Part shown: in pieces, positions 1-44,208 of the stretch
Numbering within the stretch: position 1 is the first letter of the stretch
How the letters are laid out: every line of letters begins with the position of its first letter
From: Amoebidium appalachense
Taxonomy: Eukaryota > Ichthyosporea
Direction: 5' to 3'
DNA length: 64,000 nt
NCBI GenBank assembly: GCA_963693365.1
Contig: CAVNZM010000005.1
Coordinates: 9,672,001-9,736,000, forward strand
The notes under the pieces: model-generated
Told to the model about the DNA's origin: nothing
Seen by the model: only the letters and a program-made list of their open reading frames with translations
Databases searched by the model: none
Made by a program: the position numbers and the translations under genes

Positions 1-247
1 AAACCCCTAATGAATTACCATACAGTCCCTAAACATAGGTGTAAATTTTGGTGGCGTTCCGGTACACCTAATATTAATACATTGAATAAACCCGGAAAGA
101 CATGAGATGTAAATGTTCAAACGTCCTGATTGGAAACACAATCCCCGTAAACACAGATACATATAATATCACACGAACACATGTCCTAGTGTTTCACTCG
201 GGTTACCAACCTTTCCACAATTGCACTCAAACCGTCCAACCATGAGC
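1..247. other. 3' flank of CDC123, no gene seen
   Basis: AT-richer unique sequence downstream of the minus-strand CDC123 stop codon. No microsatellite, open frame with splice sites, or repeat shared with the rest of the window was recognised. It presumably holds the CDC123 3' UTR; no perfect AATAAA was picked out on the minus strand. Confidence 0.4.
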
Positions 248-7183
<6,936 letters not shown>

Positions 7184-8321
7184 GTTGATGAGTGGACAGT
7201 GAGACCGTGCTTCCTTCTGTATAAGTGAGGGTTGACAAAAAGGGGGGTAATGTTAAGGAAAAAGAAAAAATGAGAGAGAGAAAATTTATGCCCTTGCCTG
7301 TCCGTGCGTGCCTGTGCGTTCGTGCGTGCGTGCGTGGGTTTAAGAGACTCACAGCATAAGTTTCCCGGGCAAAAAGTAAACCGGCTTGCTATGGCCGGAT
7401 CTTTGAACTCGTGGTGCCTGAATCAAAAACGCACATCAGCTACCTTTTTTGGAGTGACTGATAAATGAATAAAGCACCGTTATTTAGCTTTCCTGCAGTA
7501 AACAATTTAGGCTTTTGATATTCTTGTGACATTCACCAATATACTTTCTGACCGTGAGTTTGACTTGTTTTTCAGTGTGCAATTGTACATGTGACTGAGT
7601 CATGACTCTTTCTGTACATGATGATTGCGCAATCCCACATAGGATTGGCTGAGGAATTTAGAGATAACCATATATAGCTATTTGATCGTTATTGATATTG
7701 GCTTATTCTTGGTGCGGGTGTAGTCTAAAGAGTAGGACTCTATGAAACACCCAACTGAGACATCAGGCCCCAATGCAATGACGTAGAGTATGTCTGTGTA
7801 GACTACCTTCGGGCTTCGGTTTTTTTCCTTACTTTTTTCTTTTTTTTTACCTCAGAGCCGAGCAATGAATGATACATAGAAAGCCTGTATGATCAGTTCA
7901 CGATTCCTGCCTCAGCGCCTCAGTGACATGTATAAAATTCTCTGGTTAGTCACTTACACAGTCTAGCAGTCATACCACTAACCTTATCTTAGCAACAGAG
8001 CGCCAGCAGTCATCTATTTTTGTTGATGCACGAGCCAGTCTGCCTACACTTTTGAAGCTGGGCAGAGCTATGATTCATCTCAGACGACTCTTTTGGAGCA
8101 GAGAAAGCAACGGTTCTAGATAATTGCCCACATTTTCTCTTGTTATGGGCAGTAAGTTGGCAGTTTGGGCTTGATAACGTATGACCTGTGCCTTAAAAGC
8201 AAGCACTCCTTCTTGCACCGTAGTGGCTGACAAGGAAAACTTGCATCGAGTGCAAGACAAATTTCGAAAGGTTTTCTTTTTAAACTGTGCCTTATATAGC
8301 GTGTGCCCCTACGCTTCCAAA
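7184..8321. promoter_or_regulatory. divergent intergenic region between CDC123 and AP2S1
   Basis: This stretch of about 1.1 kb separates the two divergent start codons. From about 7360 it is nearly free of microsatellites, unlike all flanking introns. A TATA-like ATATATAG lies at about 7670 and TTATATAG at about 8292-8299. It presumably holds both promoters and 5' UTRs. No further gene was recognised. Confidence 0.5.
8291..8300 (+). promoter_or_regulatory. TATA-like box just upstream of AP2S1 ATG
   Basis: CTTATATAGC lies about 22-31 bp before the inferred ATG at 8322. If it acts as a TATA box, the 5' UTR would be only a few nucleotides long, so this is a candidate only. Confidence 0.3.
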
Positions 8322-14619
<6,298 letters not shown>

Positions 14620-14901
14620 TGATTTTAGAACATAATATTTTAATTATCCAATAGCGCAACGGGTTTGGTTTTTATTGAGTGGGAGCGGGTGCTTGATTGT
14701 TTTGCGTGATTTGGGTGTCGTATTGTATTTGATGTTGAGTCTAAACACATACACGTGTTCTTTTGGGAAATACGGGTACGGGTACGGGTACAGAGCACAT
14801 ATTTCAATTTTTATCTTATTTTTTTATTTTTATTTTTTGGAGGGGGGGAGGGGAGGGGGCGCTTGTGCGGGCAGGGGGGCTTGCCGTGCGGGGGGGGAGG
14901 G

Positions 14902-14932
<31 letters not shown>

Positions 14933-15910
14933 AGGGTAAAAACAAAACTGTTGACTATTGGAATGTTTGATTATCCACTTGATATGGCTGTGTTCAATGC
15001 TTTTCCCCATTGTATTGAAGACTTCTCTGTCAGACTGAGAGAGAGTGTGGGTTGGGTTCTTGAAGACTTCGTTAGAATTATAGCGATTTTAGGCCAGCCT
15101 GACTTAACTAAAAAATCCACCTGCAATCCCGCTACCTACCACATAACAACTGAATTGACTTCCTGTCTAAATAAACAATGCGACTTGAATCATATTTATC
15201 TCACCAAGCGTCCCCCTCTCCCCGGTGGCCCCTGGCACTATGATGACTTGTATGCATCAGCGCGAGTGGTGGGTCAACGTTTGGTTTGTCCATTTTCCCT
15301 GATCACTGCAGGGGCGGGAAAGTGGCGGGAGATGATGGGCCCGGCATGGCATACTTGTATAACATGTATAGGCTCCAGGGTTGCGGTTTTGTGTGTGGGG
15401 GTGCGTGTCTCTCTCGAGTTTTCTGTGTGTCAGCGTTTGTTTGTGCATAAATAGCTCGAGTCCGAAGCATAGATAAGCCGCTGTGCACTCGTGAACATGT
15501 TTGTTTGGGGGTAGATCTTGCTGGAATGTATTTGCACTTATTCATCCAATCATATATGGTTAATTTGACCTTTTTAGGTAATTTCTGTCAATTCTATGCA
15601 GGGTTCGAAGGACGGTGGAGCCCATTAACGGAAGTCGAAATCCCGTTTCGGAAAACCTCTTCGAAAATCGGAATGCTCCGTCGGAGCAGGCCCATCAAAA
15701 ATCGTAATCGTCGCGCATAAGTAAACTTGAGTACTTGTACTTGAGTTGGTTAACATTGTGAGAATAATCCCAATTGATAACTTAAGTTTATTAAAATTGT
15801 GAGAATAATCTTAATTGGTAATGCAACAAGTGAACGTGGCTTCTCTGGTGTGAATACATGTCATTAAGACTTCTCTCAAAGCACGTAAAATACTATGACA
15901 AGTTACACAG
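14620..15910. other. intergenic region between AP2S1 and the next exon
   Basis: It holds the AP2S1 3' flank, poly(G) at about 14890-14935, and otherwise unique sequence. At 15735-15825 a unit of about 50 bp containing TTGTGAGAATAATC is present twice. No exon with family similarity was recognised. Confidence 0.4.
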
Positions 15911-15911
15911 A

Positions 15912-16141
15912 CAGTGCACAATCAGCTCATGATAGCCATGAATGGGCCGGATATAGAGGCAGATGTGAAGCACGTGAAAGCTGAGCTTAATTTTCAGAAA
16001 GAAATGGCTAAGAAATTAGTTAAAGAGGGCAAACTGAAAGGGTTAACTGTAGAAGGGGCCAAGGAGCAGCTGGAAAAGGCCCAGGTGGCCGAGGCAGCAG
16101 CCCAAAAGAAGGCTCTGGCAGATTTCCTGGCTTTTGACTGA
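15912..16141 (+). CDS. terminal exon of an unidentified gene
   Basis: An open frame follows a possible acceptor (ACACAGACAG) and ends at TGA 16139-16141; AATAAA lies at 16179-16184, 38 bp further on. The encoded C-terminal segment of about 75 residues is strongly charged and predicted helical: KAELNFQKEMAKKLVKEGKL, then GLTVEGAKEQLEKAQVAEAA, ending FLAFD. Base composition is ordinary and free of microsatellites. I do not recognise the family. An alternative is a single-exon gene starting at ATG 15914 or 15930. Upstream exons, if any, were not identified in the preceding 1.3 kb. Confidence 0.5.
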
Positions 16142-16178
16142 AACAGGGTGCACAATGTGTATATTACCAACCCTTTCA

Positions 16179-16184
16179 AATAAA
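16179..16184 (+). terminator. AATAAA polyadenylation signal
   Basis: A perfect AATAAA 38 bp after the stop codon at 16141 supports this being the 3' end of a transcribed plus-strand gene. Confidence 0.5.
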
Positions 16185-16189
16185 TTGGA

Positions 16190-16352
16190 TCTCTGACAAC
16201 ACACCAGCACCTAGTAACCGTCAAGTAGTCTCCCTTGTTTTCATTTAAAAATTCTGGGGGAGGGGGAGGGGAGGGAGGGGAGGGGGGGGGGGGGGGGGGG
16301 GGGGGAGTGAGTTTAGGCAGCAACATGGGAAGCTCAGGCAGAAATCGAATGT

Positions 16353-16395
<43 letters not shown>

Positions 16396-16604
16396 AGAAA
16401 ATCACGTTGGGTGGTTCAGAAGTTGTGTTTGTGTTTGTTTGTGTGTGAGTATTTTTCTTTGCAATTGTGTGTGTGTGTGTGGTGGGTATGTATGCACGGT
16501 GTGTGTGTCTGTGTGTATGTGTACACGTGTGGGTGGGTGTATTTATTTGTGTCAGACGGTAATCGGTGTGTGTGTGTCTATGTTGTGTGTATGTGTGCAC
16601 ATGT

Positions 16605-16635
<31 letters not shown>

Positions 16636-16847
16636 CTTGTGTGTGTGTGTGTGCATGACATTGTGTGCATGTGTGTGTGTGTTTTGTGTCAACAGTTATA
16701 TGGTGTGTGTGTATGTATCACGGTACAGTGTGTGTATGTATGTGTGTGTGTGTGCAGTGTGGTGTGTATGTATGCAGGGTGTGTGTGTTTGTGTATGTGT
16801 GTGTACATGCCAGTGTGGGTGTGTGTGTTTGTGCCAACGGTTTCTTG

Positions 16848-16882
<35 letters not shown>

Positions 16883-16953
16883 GCCACGGGGTGTGTGTGC
16901 TTGCGCCGTGTACATGGTTTGTGTGTGCAGTGTAAGTGTGTGTGTGTGTGCGC

Positions 16954-16984
<31 letters not shown>

Positions 16985-17859
16985 GGTGGGTGCATAGCAT
17001 GTGATTGTACAGGGTAGATGCATGTGCACGTTTGAAATAAAGTTATCATGATCTGAGATAGTATGTGCCTGTGCACGTCGTGTACTAGCCTAGGTCACAT
17101 GTGTGGTGTCACGGCTGTGTATGTGGGGTGCATGTGTGCCTTTGAACGGAACACAGTGGTGCACAGTGTGTGTATTGCCTGCCATTTAAGACGCATGCCA
17201 CTGATCGTTGATACACGTGGCACCTGCACCTGGTGGCCGTCGACTCTGAGAATCTAGATCCATTCCATGTTTAGGCCTTCCTGGGGGGGAAGGGGGGGGG
17301 GGGGGGGGGGAGGGTACTAGTAGGGGGGGGGGGGGGGGGGGGGGGATCCGCCTGAGAGGGGGGCCGGGGGGGGAGGGGGTGAGGCCGGAGCGGCGGTGGG
17401 GGAGAAGGAGGGGCAGCACTGGTGGAGGGAACGGTGGGCAGCGGAGGAGGGGGGGAATGGGGTTCGATTTCTGGGGGGGGGAAGTTTTGAAGTGGAGGCC
17501 GGCCTATTATACATGCGCAGGCATATGCATTGTATGTTCATGTGGCCATGCATGGCTATGATGCATATGTGGTGTCACGGCTGTGTGTGTTTAAATGTGT
17601 GTGTGTGTGTGTCTGTGTGTGTGTGTGTGTGTGTGTGCGCGTGGGTGTGTGCATAAATGTGTTTGGTGTGACAACATGTACATGTGCTGGGGTGGCGCTC
17701 TAGTCAGGGTCTGCCATTGAACATTCTACAGGCCCTGGGACAGGGAGACACGCGTGTACGTACGTGTGCAGCTTGTGTGGGTGGTGTATGCCCCGTGTAT
17801 GATGATACCTGCGAAGTCATGAGAAGCTTCTCCCCGGGGGCGGGGCGGGGCGGGGCGGG

Positions 17860-17907
<48 letters not shown>

Positions 17908-18188
17908 CTCCCGGGCGTTCCGATTCGGCCGGGACGATTTTCGGAACTGTGTTTTCAAATATCGGAAATTCCGATTTTTTTTTCGTAACTTCGAACCCTG
18001 ATTCTATGACTTCAAGTCATCCTACGCGTCGCCCGCAGCCCGGCTCGGCCGGCTGCCGGTCAGGCTGTGTCGACGGTGACGACACAGCCATAGAGCTCAT
18101 GGGAATCTGGACACTTCAACTGCAAGAGAGCACATGACAACCACCCCTAAGTGAGATCTATCAAGAGGGTTGAAAACTTACTTAACCG
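16190..18188. other. microsatellite-rich intergenic region upstream of MTRR
   Basis: Poly(G) at about 16285-16306 and 16357-16394, TG-rich sequence at 16430-16990, purine-rich sequence at 17285-17480, more TG at 17580-17650, and poly(G) at about 17860-17907. TGGTGTCACGGCTGTGT occurs twice (about 17103 and 17571). No gene was seen. Confidence 0.5.
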
Positions 18189-18202
18189 GGCGTATATACG
18201 CC
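18189..18202 (+). promoter_or_regulatory. perfect palindrome with TATATA core before the MTRR ATG
   Basis: GGCGTATATACGCC equals its own reverse complement and ends 9 bp before the MTRR ATG. A similar CGTATATACG occurs in repeat R1 at about 56589. It could be a core-promoter element or a factor site; this is inference from position only. Confidence 0.35.
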
Positions 18203-18211
18203 TCCGTGACC

Positions 18212-36265
<18,054 letters not shown>

Positions 36266-36405
36266 GCGGATGAAATTTGGGGTTATCCATCGACTATGAC
36301 TTATCAGATGAATTTGGGTTCAGGGTTATCCAACATCTCGAATATCACATGAATTTCAGCATTATTGAACGTCTCTTATACACATGACGTGTTCAGCTGG
36401 GCACA

Positions 36406-36411
36406 AATAAA
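36406..36411 (+). terminator. AATAAA polyadenylation signal of MTRR
   Basis: AATAAA 141 bp after the MTRR stop codon at 36265. An identical signal lies in the duplicated copy about 3.45 kb downstream. Confidence 0.5.
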
Positions 36412-36979
36412 TGTTTCAGTGGGTTTGCAAAGGGAGTAAGTCAGTCAGTAAGTAGAGGAGTAGACTCAGGTGTTATATATGATGCCCGTATGTGTAGATG
36501 TGTCTTGCATTATAACGTGATATGGTGCCAGTAGAATGACTATCCTTGTAACTGTAACAGTTAATGTATTACAGGTTGAGGTTATTGAGATTGGTGGCTA
36601 ATTAGAAAGAGTTATAATTGGGCATGCCACGGTTGTGAAGTTAACCTGCGATTAATGATCCGATGATTCTGAGTTAGTGAAAAAGACAATAACCTATGCC
36701 ATAGTGATTCCTATAGCAGGTAGCAGTGTATAAGTAGGTGTGATGATACAAACCACAAAGAGCAAAGTGATGCGGTAAATTAATGTTGTAAGCCGAAGGG
36801 GATAATATGAGTTTGGGAAAGGTGAGAGAATTCCGGATATCCGATGTATCCGAGTGCCTGTGTTCAGTCAATTTTGTTAAAGGACGGAGCTCTGAGCTCC
36901 GGACAAATTACCCGGTATCAATTGCAAAAGGCTCTTTGCCCAAGGACGGGACCCTGTATTCACGTTCCCCTCCTCCTCC

Positions 36980-37018
<39 letters not shown>

Positions 37019-37327
37019 CCGCTGAAGCTCCCCTCTCCTTGGCAGAGAGTTTTGCAGGGATGTGTCTGCAGGTGCATGTACATGTGTAAAGCATTTGCAG
37101 TTGGGAGGGGGGGAGGGGATGAATTCACATTGAGATCCGAAAAGGTATGACCTGGTAGTCAAGAAGGAGTATCATAATGGGTGATATGTATACATAGTGG
37201 CATTCGGTATCATACTGTGTAATTTCCATGTGTGCTAATAAACTTTGATTGTTCGATTCGTTCCATGTCTCATCGGTCTAATAGTATGCGGATTCTGAAT
37301 GAAGGCAAGGTCATTGCAACTACCACC

Positions 37328-37487
37328 GGCCAAGAGCCCAACCACATCAGCACATTAAACTCGCTTTTAGCATAATACGTAAGCTTGTTGCATAATAATT
37401 AAGCTTTTAACATAATAATTATGCTGCTCAAGCCTGGCGAGTTTATTATGCTGGCCACGTAAGGCGGTGTGGTTAGGCCCTCCGGCC
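37328..37487. mobile_element. inverted-repeat element A1 (160 bp)
   Basis: The ends are imperfect inverted repeats: the left end begins GGCCAAGAGCCCAACCACAT and the right end, reverse complemented, begins GGCCGGAGGGCCTAACCACA. ACTCGC/GCGAGT closes an inner stem. The interior repeats TAATTAAGCTTTTA and TAATTATGCTGCT motifs. Its ends resemble those of element B, suggesting one family. No coding capacity. Confidence 0.6.
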
Positions 37488-37943
37488 ACCACCCACATAT
37501 GTGCACTTTAGGATTGGTGACTGATGGTGTGTTAGCTTAACTGATTGCAAGCTTTTAGCACAAAAACTAGGTTATAGTTAGTGCTGTGTGGAAGACGGTA
37601 GTTCATATGAGGGCCCCGGGCCGGGGGGGGGGATCCGGAAGCAAAACGGGATAAAACAAACAAACATACAAAAAAAGCATATGTGCACTTGTGCACCTGC
37701 AGATAGCGGTCCACACAGGCACGCCCACATTAACGAGTATCCTGCAAAGCAGCGTGGTGGTAGTCACTGGTTTGATGGGAGGGAGGAGGTGGGAGAGAGG
37801 AGGGGGGGCGGGGGGGGGAGGGGGGGGGGGGGGCACAGGGGGGCTGGGGGGAGGGGGAGGGCGGGAAGGGGAGAGGAAGGGATGTTATCGTTTGAAGGAG
37901 AGCTCCCGCCCGGGGGACTATCGGTACCATGTTTGATAGCCTC

Positions 37944-37979
<36 letters not shown>

Positions 37980-38097
37980 GTTGTTTGGCCATTCTCTGAG
38001 TTTGAAGTTTTTGGTAAGTTGACGTTTAGCTTTGTGCCCTTTCTTGGACTTGCATTGAATTTGTTCGAGTTCTACTCCCCCCCTCCCCCCCCCCCCA

Positions 38098-38394
38098 AAG
38101 GGCCCAACCACATAGGCAGAGTCGACTTGCAATCGGAATTATTCCGCGAAAAGCAGATTTAGCAGAATAATTCTGCTTTTTAGCAGAATTATTCTGCTTT
38201 TAGTGGAATAATTCTGCTTTTATCAGATTGATTCTGCTTTTATCAGATTGATTCTGCTTTTGCAGAATAATTCTGCTTTTGCGTGAATAATTCTGCTTGT
38301 AGCACAATAATTCTGCTTTTAGCAGAATAATTCTGCTTTTTGCAGAATAATTCTGCTCGGAGCAAGTTGGCTCAGCCGATGTGGTTCGGCCCTT
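38098..38394. mobile_element. inverted-repeat element B1 with palindromic tandem core
   Basis: The left end AAGGGCCCAACCACATAGGC and the right end (reverse complement AAGGGCCGAACCACATCGGC) form an imperfect terminal inverted repeat of about 33 bp. The interior holds about ten tandem units of 18-20 bp built on AGCAGAATAATTCTGCTTTT, each itself nearly palindromic. MITE-like; no coding capacity. Confidence 0.65.
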
Positions 38395-38456
38395 CCCAAC
38401 CAATCCGGCATTAGGAGTTCTAGGAAATGAGGGCAGGGGAATTTGGGGGTGTGTGT

Positions 38457-38496
<40 letters not shown>

Positions 38497-38582
38497 GATT
38501 AAAGGGTCGGGAGGAGGGAGGGAGGGAGGTAGAGAGCTCAGGAGAGGGAGAGAGGGTGGCGAGGGAGGGGTTGGCAGAGAGA

Positions 38583-38913
<331 letters not shown>

Positions 38914-38945
38914 ATATGGCATAGTGTGTGGGTGTGTGTGTGTGT

Positions 38946-38988
<43 letters not shown>

Positions 38989-38992
38989 TTTG

Positions 38993-39051
<59 letters not shown>

Positions 39052-39300
39052 ACGTGAACTGGCAAAGATACAGGTCTGTGGGTGTGGGTGTGAAGGTGCA
39101 TATATCGCATAGTATGGGTGTGGGGGGTTGGGTGGGTGGGTGTGAGTGGGTGTGGGTGATGTGTGTGTGTGTGCGGTGTCTGGTGTCTGTGTGCACGTGT
39201 CTGTCTGGCTGAGTTCATATTTGTGGTCACACCTATGTGTTTTCGGTGGGTCAAGGTATGTATGTGCTCGTGACAGTGTGTGTGTGCAAGTGTTTCCGCA

Positions 39301-39358
<58 letters not shown>

Positions 39359-39638
39359 TATTCCTGTGTTTACTGTGTGCCTGTAACGATGAGGGAGTGG
39401 AGCTGATTTGGATGGAACTTGATTGGGTTTCAGATGCACATCCCCCCACCTCCCCCCCCCCCCCGCCCCCCCCCTCCTCCCCCCCCTCCTCCCCCCCCCC
39501 CCCCCCCCCCCCCCCACCCACCCACCCACCCACCCACCTGCCCACCCACCCACCCACCCACCCACCACCACCACCACCACCACCACCACCACCACCTTTC
39601 CCCCCCCCCTATTTGTTCACTAATATATGCCTACGCAG

Positions 39639-39718
39639 GATACACCCCGATTGAGGCTGAACGTATGGTCAACGTGTGGTCCAGCCAGAAACGAATGCTG
39701 AGAGATGTGTGGGCATAG
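39639..39718 (+). pseudogene. duplicate of the terminal MTRR exon
   Basis: Identical in sequence to 36186-36265, with the same CTACGCAG acceptor and the same stop codon. The upstream MTRR exons are not duplicated, so this copy could serve only as an alternative last exon giving the same C-terminus (ending MLRDVWA). Confidence 0.85.
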
Positions 39719-40432
39719 GCGGATGAAATTTGGGGTTATCCATCGACTATGACTTATCAGATGAATTTGGGTTCAGGGTTATCCAACATCTCGAATATCA
39801 CATGAATTTCAGCATTATTGAACGTCTCTTATACACATGACGTGTTCAGCTGGGCACAAATAAATGTTTCAGTGGGTTTGCAAAGGGAGTAAGTCAGTCA
39901 GTAAGTAGAGGAGTAGACTCAGGTGTTATATATGATGCCCGTATGTGTAGATGTGTCTTGCATTATAACGTGATATGGTGCCAGTAGAATGACTATCCTT
40001 GTAACTGTAACAGTTATTGTATTACAGGTTGAGGTTATTGAGGTTGGTGGCTAATTAGAAAGAGTTATAATTGGGCATGCCACGGTTGTGAAGTTAACCT
40101 GCGATTAATGATCCGATGATTCTGAGTTAGTGAAAAAGACAATAACCTATGCCATAGTGATTCCTATAGCAGGTAGCAGTGTATAAGTAGGTGTGATGAT
40201 ACAAACCACAAAGAGCAAAGTGATGCGGTAAATTAATGTTGTAAGCCGAAGGGGATAATATGAGTTTGGGAAAGGTGAGAGAATTCCGGATATCCGATGT
40301 ATCCGAGTGCCTGTGTTCAGTCAATTTTGTTAAAGGACGGAGCTCTGAGCTCCGGACAAATTACCCGGTATCAATTGCAAAAGGCTCTTTGCCCAAGGAC
40401 GGGACCCTGTATTCACGTTCCCCTCCTCCTCC

Positions 40433-40464
<32 letters not shown>

Positions 40465-40771
40465 CTGAAGCTCCCCTCTCCTTGGCAGAGAGTTTTGCAG
40501 GGATGTGTCTGCAGGTGCATGTACATGTGTAAAGCATTTGCAGTTGGGAGGGGGGGGAGGGGATGAATTCACATTGAGATCCGAAAAGGTATGACCTGGT
40601 AGTCAAAAAGGAGTATCATAATGGGTGATATGTATACATAGTGGCATTCGGTATCATACTGTGTAATTTCCATGTGTGCTAATAAACTTTGATTGTTCGA
40701 TTCGTTCCATGTCTCATCGGTCTAATAGTATGCGGATTCTGAATGAAGGCAAGGTCATTGCAACTACCACC

Positions 40772-40931
40772 GGCCAAGAGCCCAACCACATCAGCACATT
40801 AAACTCGCTTTTAGCATAATACGTAAGCTTGTTGCATAATAATTAAGCTTTTAACATAATAATTATGCTGCTCAAGCCTGGCGAGTTTATTATGCTGGCC
40901 ACGTAAGGCGGTGTGGTTAGGCCCTCCGGCC
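40772..40931. mobile_element. inverted-repeat element A2 (duplicate of A1)
   Basis: The same element as 37328-37487, carried along in the segmental duplication rather than inserted independently. Confidence 0.6.
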
Positions 40932-41385
40932 ACCACCCACATATGTGCACTTTAGGATTGGTGACTGATGGTGTGTTAGCTTAACTAATTGCAAGCTTTT
41001 AGCACAAAAACTAGGTTATAGTTAGTGCTGTGTGGAAGACGGTAGTTCATATGAGGGCCCCGGGCCGGGGGGGGGATCCGGAAGCAAAACGGGATAAAAC
41101 AAACAAACATACAAAAAAAGCATATGTGCACTTGTGCACCTGCAGATAGCGGTCCACACAGGCACGCCCACATTAACGAGTATCCTGCAAAGCAGCGTGG
41201 TGGTAGTCACTGGTTTGATGGGAGGGAGGAGGTGGGAGAGAGGAGGGGGGGGGGGGGGGGAAGGGGGGGGGGGGGCACAGGGGGGCTGGGGGGAGGGGGA
41301 GGGCGGGAAGGGGAGAGGAAGGGATGTTATCGTTTGAAGGAGAGCTCCCGCCCGGGGGACTATCGGTACCATGTTTGATAGCCTC

Positions 41386-41422
<37 letters not shown>

Positions 41423-41536
41423 GTTGTTTGGCCATTCTCTGAGTTTGAAGTTTTTGGTAAGTTGACGTTTAGCTTTGTGCCCTTTCTTGGACTTGCATTG
41501 AATTTGTTCGAGTTCTACTCCCCCCCCCCCCCCCCA

Positions 41537-41833
41537 AAGGGCCCAACCACATAGGCAGAGTCGACTTGCAATCGGAATTATTCCGCGAAAAGCAGATTTA
41601 GCAGAATAATTCTGCTTTTTAGCAGAATTATTCTGCTTTTAGTGGAATAATTCTGCTTTTATCAGATTGATTCTGCTTTTATCAGATTGATTCTGCTTTT
41701 GCAGAATAATTCTGCTTTTGCGTGAATAATTCTGCTTGTAGCACAATAATTCTGCTTTTAGCAGAATAATTCTGCTTTTTGCAGAATAATTCTGCTCGGA
41801 GCAAGTTGGCTCAGCCGATGTGGTTCGGCCCTT
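41537..41833. mobile_element. inverted-repeat element B2 (duplicate of B1)
   Basis: The same element as 38098-38394, carried in the segmental duplication. The palindromic core units are preserved. Confidence 0.6.
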
Positions 41834-42005
41834 CCCAACCAATCCGGCATTAGGAGTTCTAGGAAATGAGGGCAGGGGAATTTGGGGGTGTGGGGGGGGG
41901 GGGGGGGGGGGGGGGGGGGGTGATTAAAGGGTCGGGAGGAGGAGGGAGGGAGGTAGAGAGCTCAGGAGAGGGAGAGAGGGTGGCGAGGAGGGGTTGGCAG
42001 AGAGA

Positions 42006-42345
<340 letters not shown>

Positions 42346-42349
42346 GTAG

Positions 42350-42581
42350 ATAGAGATTGGTTGGCGGGGAGAGAGAGAGGGAGGGGGGGGGGGGGGGAGA
42401 GGGCTCGGAGAGCGCATGTGCGCGCGTGTGTGTGTACGTACGTATGTGTGTGTGTGTGGGAAGGAGAACTCGGAGAGGGTGGTGGGGGCTATAGGGCACA
42501 CGTTCTCTTCTGTGTATCTATGTTCTCTCTGCCAGCATCGAGACTAGAAACTTTAAATTAGTCACGATACTCAGTAGCCCC

Positions 42582-42657
<76 letters not shown>

Positions 42658-42909
42658 AAAAAAAGAAAACCACTAAACCATCCGGATCAGCTGCAGGCAG
42701 GAAAACGAATGATCCGGGATCCTCGAAGCAGGCCTTGTGTAGTAATGCAAGGGGAAGTCATTACTATTCACATAGATAACTCACGAATTTTAAAAAACAG
42801 CTGTTAACACGTTTACTCAACCATATATTCAAACCATCTTGACACGAGTACATTATATAATAGTTTTTTCATCAAGATAACCGTTGGCATTACAAAATGG
42901 AGAAGAAAT
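42350..42909. other. intergenic region between the duplication and GT14 gene A
   Basis: Short unique segments and a long poly(C) at about 42582-42655 followed by poly(A). MTRR and the minus-strand GT14 gene converge here. No gene was seen. Confidence 0.4.
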
Positions 42910-43352
42910 TTAGCTGTCAGATTCTATTGATTGTTGATTTTGATTTTTGGCATTGAGAAAGTTCCGCAATTTCATTCTCAATGGATCATCCGCCTTAATT
43001 TTTCGAGCAAAAAGTTGTGGCACCGCTACTAGCGTATCGAAGTCGTTTACACCGAGCGGACATGGGCTCAATATCGGACGGGGGTTAACGTGTGTCTTGC
43101 ACGGTAAACGCCAGTCCGTATACATGCACGTATCTACTATGATCGATGTGTTGAATATGGAATTCTTGGCTACGGAATGAAAGAACACTTCGTCAATAAA
43201 TGACCCAGTTTTAAGGAATTCATACCATTGGCGAGCTTCGTCTGAATTCAAAAAATACCGAACGAGCTCACGGCCAATCTGAAACCACGAGCTTCCTTTA
43301 TACATGAGCCGGTGTTCGGGGGTTAGATCCATGGACGTGCAGGCAGCGTCTG

Positions 43353-43415
<63 letters not shown>

Positions 43416-43427
43416 GTGTGTGCGTGC

Positions 43428-43462
<35 letters not shown>

Positions 43463-43786
43463 TATGTGTGTGTGGGTGTGTGTGTGTGGGTGGGTGGGTG
43501 GGTGGGTGGGTCCAGCATACCGGTGCATGAGTGGGTGGGTTTTCTGGTGTGTGGGTGCATGTGTGTGTGTTCACATCTATTTTCGAACGTGTTTTAGAGC
43601 TGTATGTGTACTTGTGTGTGTTCGTGTGTGTGCGCATGGAGGAGGGGATGGGGAGTTTGGAGGGGGGGAGGGGGGGAGGATGTGTTACACACACAGTACA
43701 CAATCATTCATGACGGACAAATCAACCCAAAAGTTGCAGATCACATACAGAGAGTTGGGTTTGGGTTTGGGGTTGGGTGTTTGGTG

Positions 43787-43859
<73 letters not shown>

Positions 43860-44177
43860 GGAGGGGGGGGGGAAGGGGGGAAGGGGAGGGAGGAAGGGAG
43901 GGGAGGCGGGGGCGAATGATGAGAGGAATAAAGCAATATAGAATAATTATCAAGCATAGACTGAAACCAAAGGCAACCTTAAGTTAAAAGTGCGCATCAA
44001 ACGAGATTTGGAAGAGAAATTGCGCTCAAACGCAACCAAGGCCATGCACATATGGCAGGGCAGATGCACAGAGGAGCAGAAAGAGCTTAGAGTTAGGTAA
44101 GAAATACTCTGATGCAATTCAATAGTAATTACTTCAATATGAGATCATTACAGCCTGACTGTATGGTCTTTTTTTTT

Positions 44178-44208
<31 letters not shown>

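Noticed and set aside
42947-43180. Plus-strand frame opposite GT14 exon 2 (likewise 45024-45236 and 50777-51076)
   Set aside because: Antisense shadows of the minus-strand GT14 exons, whose frames match a known family.
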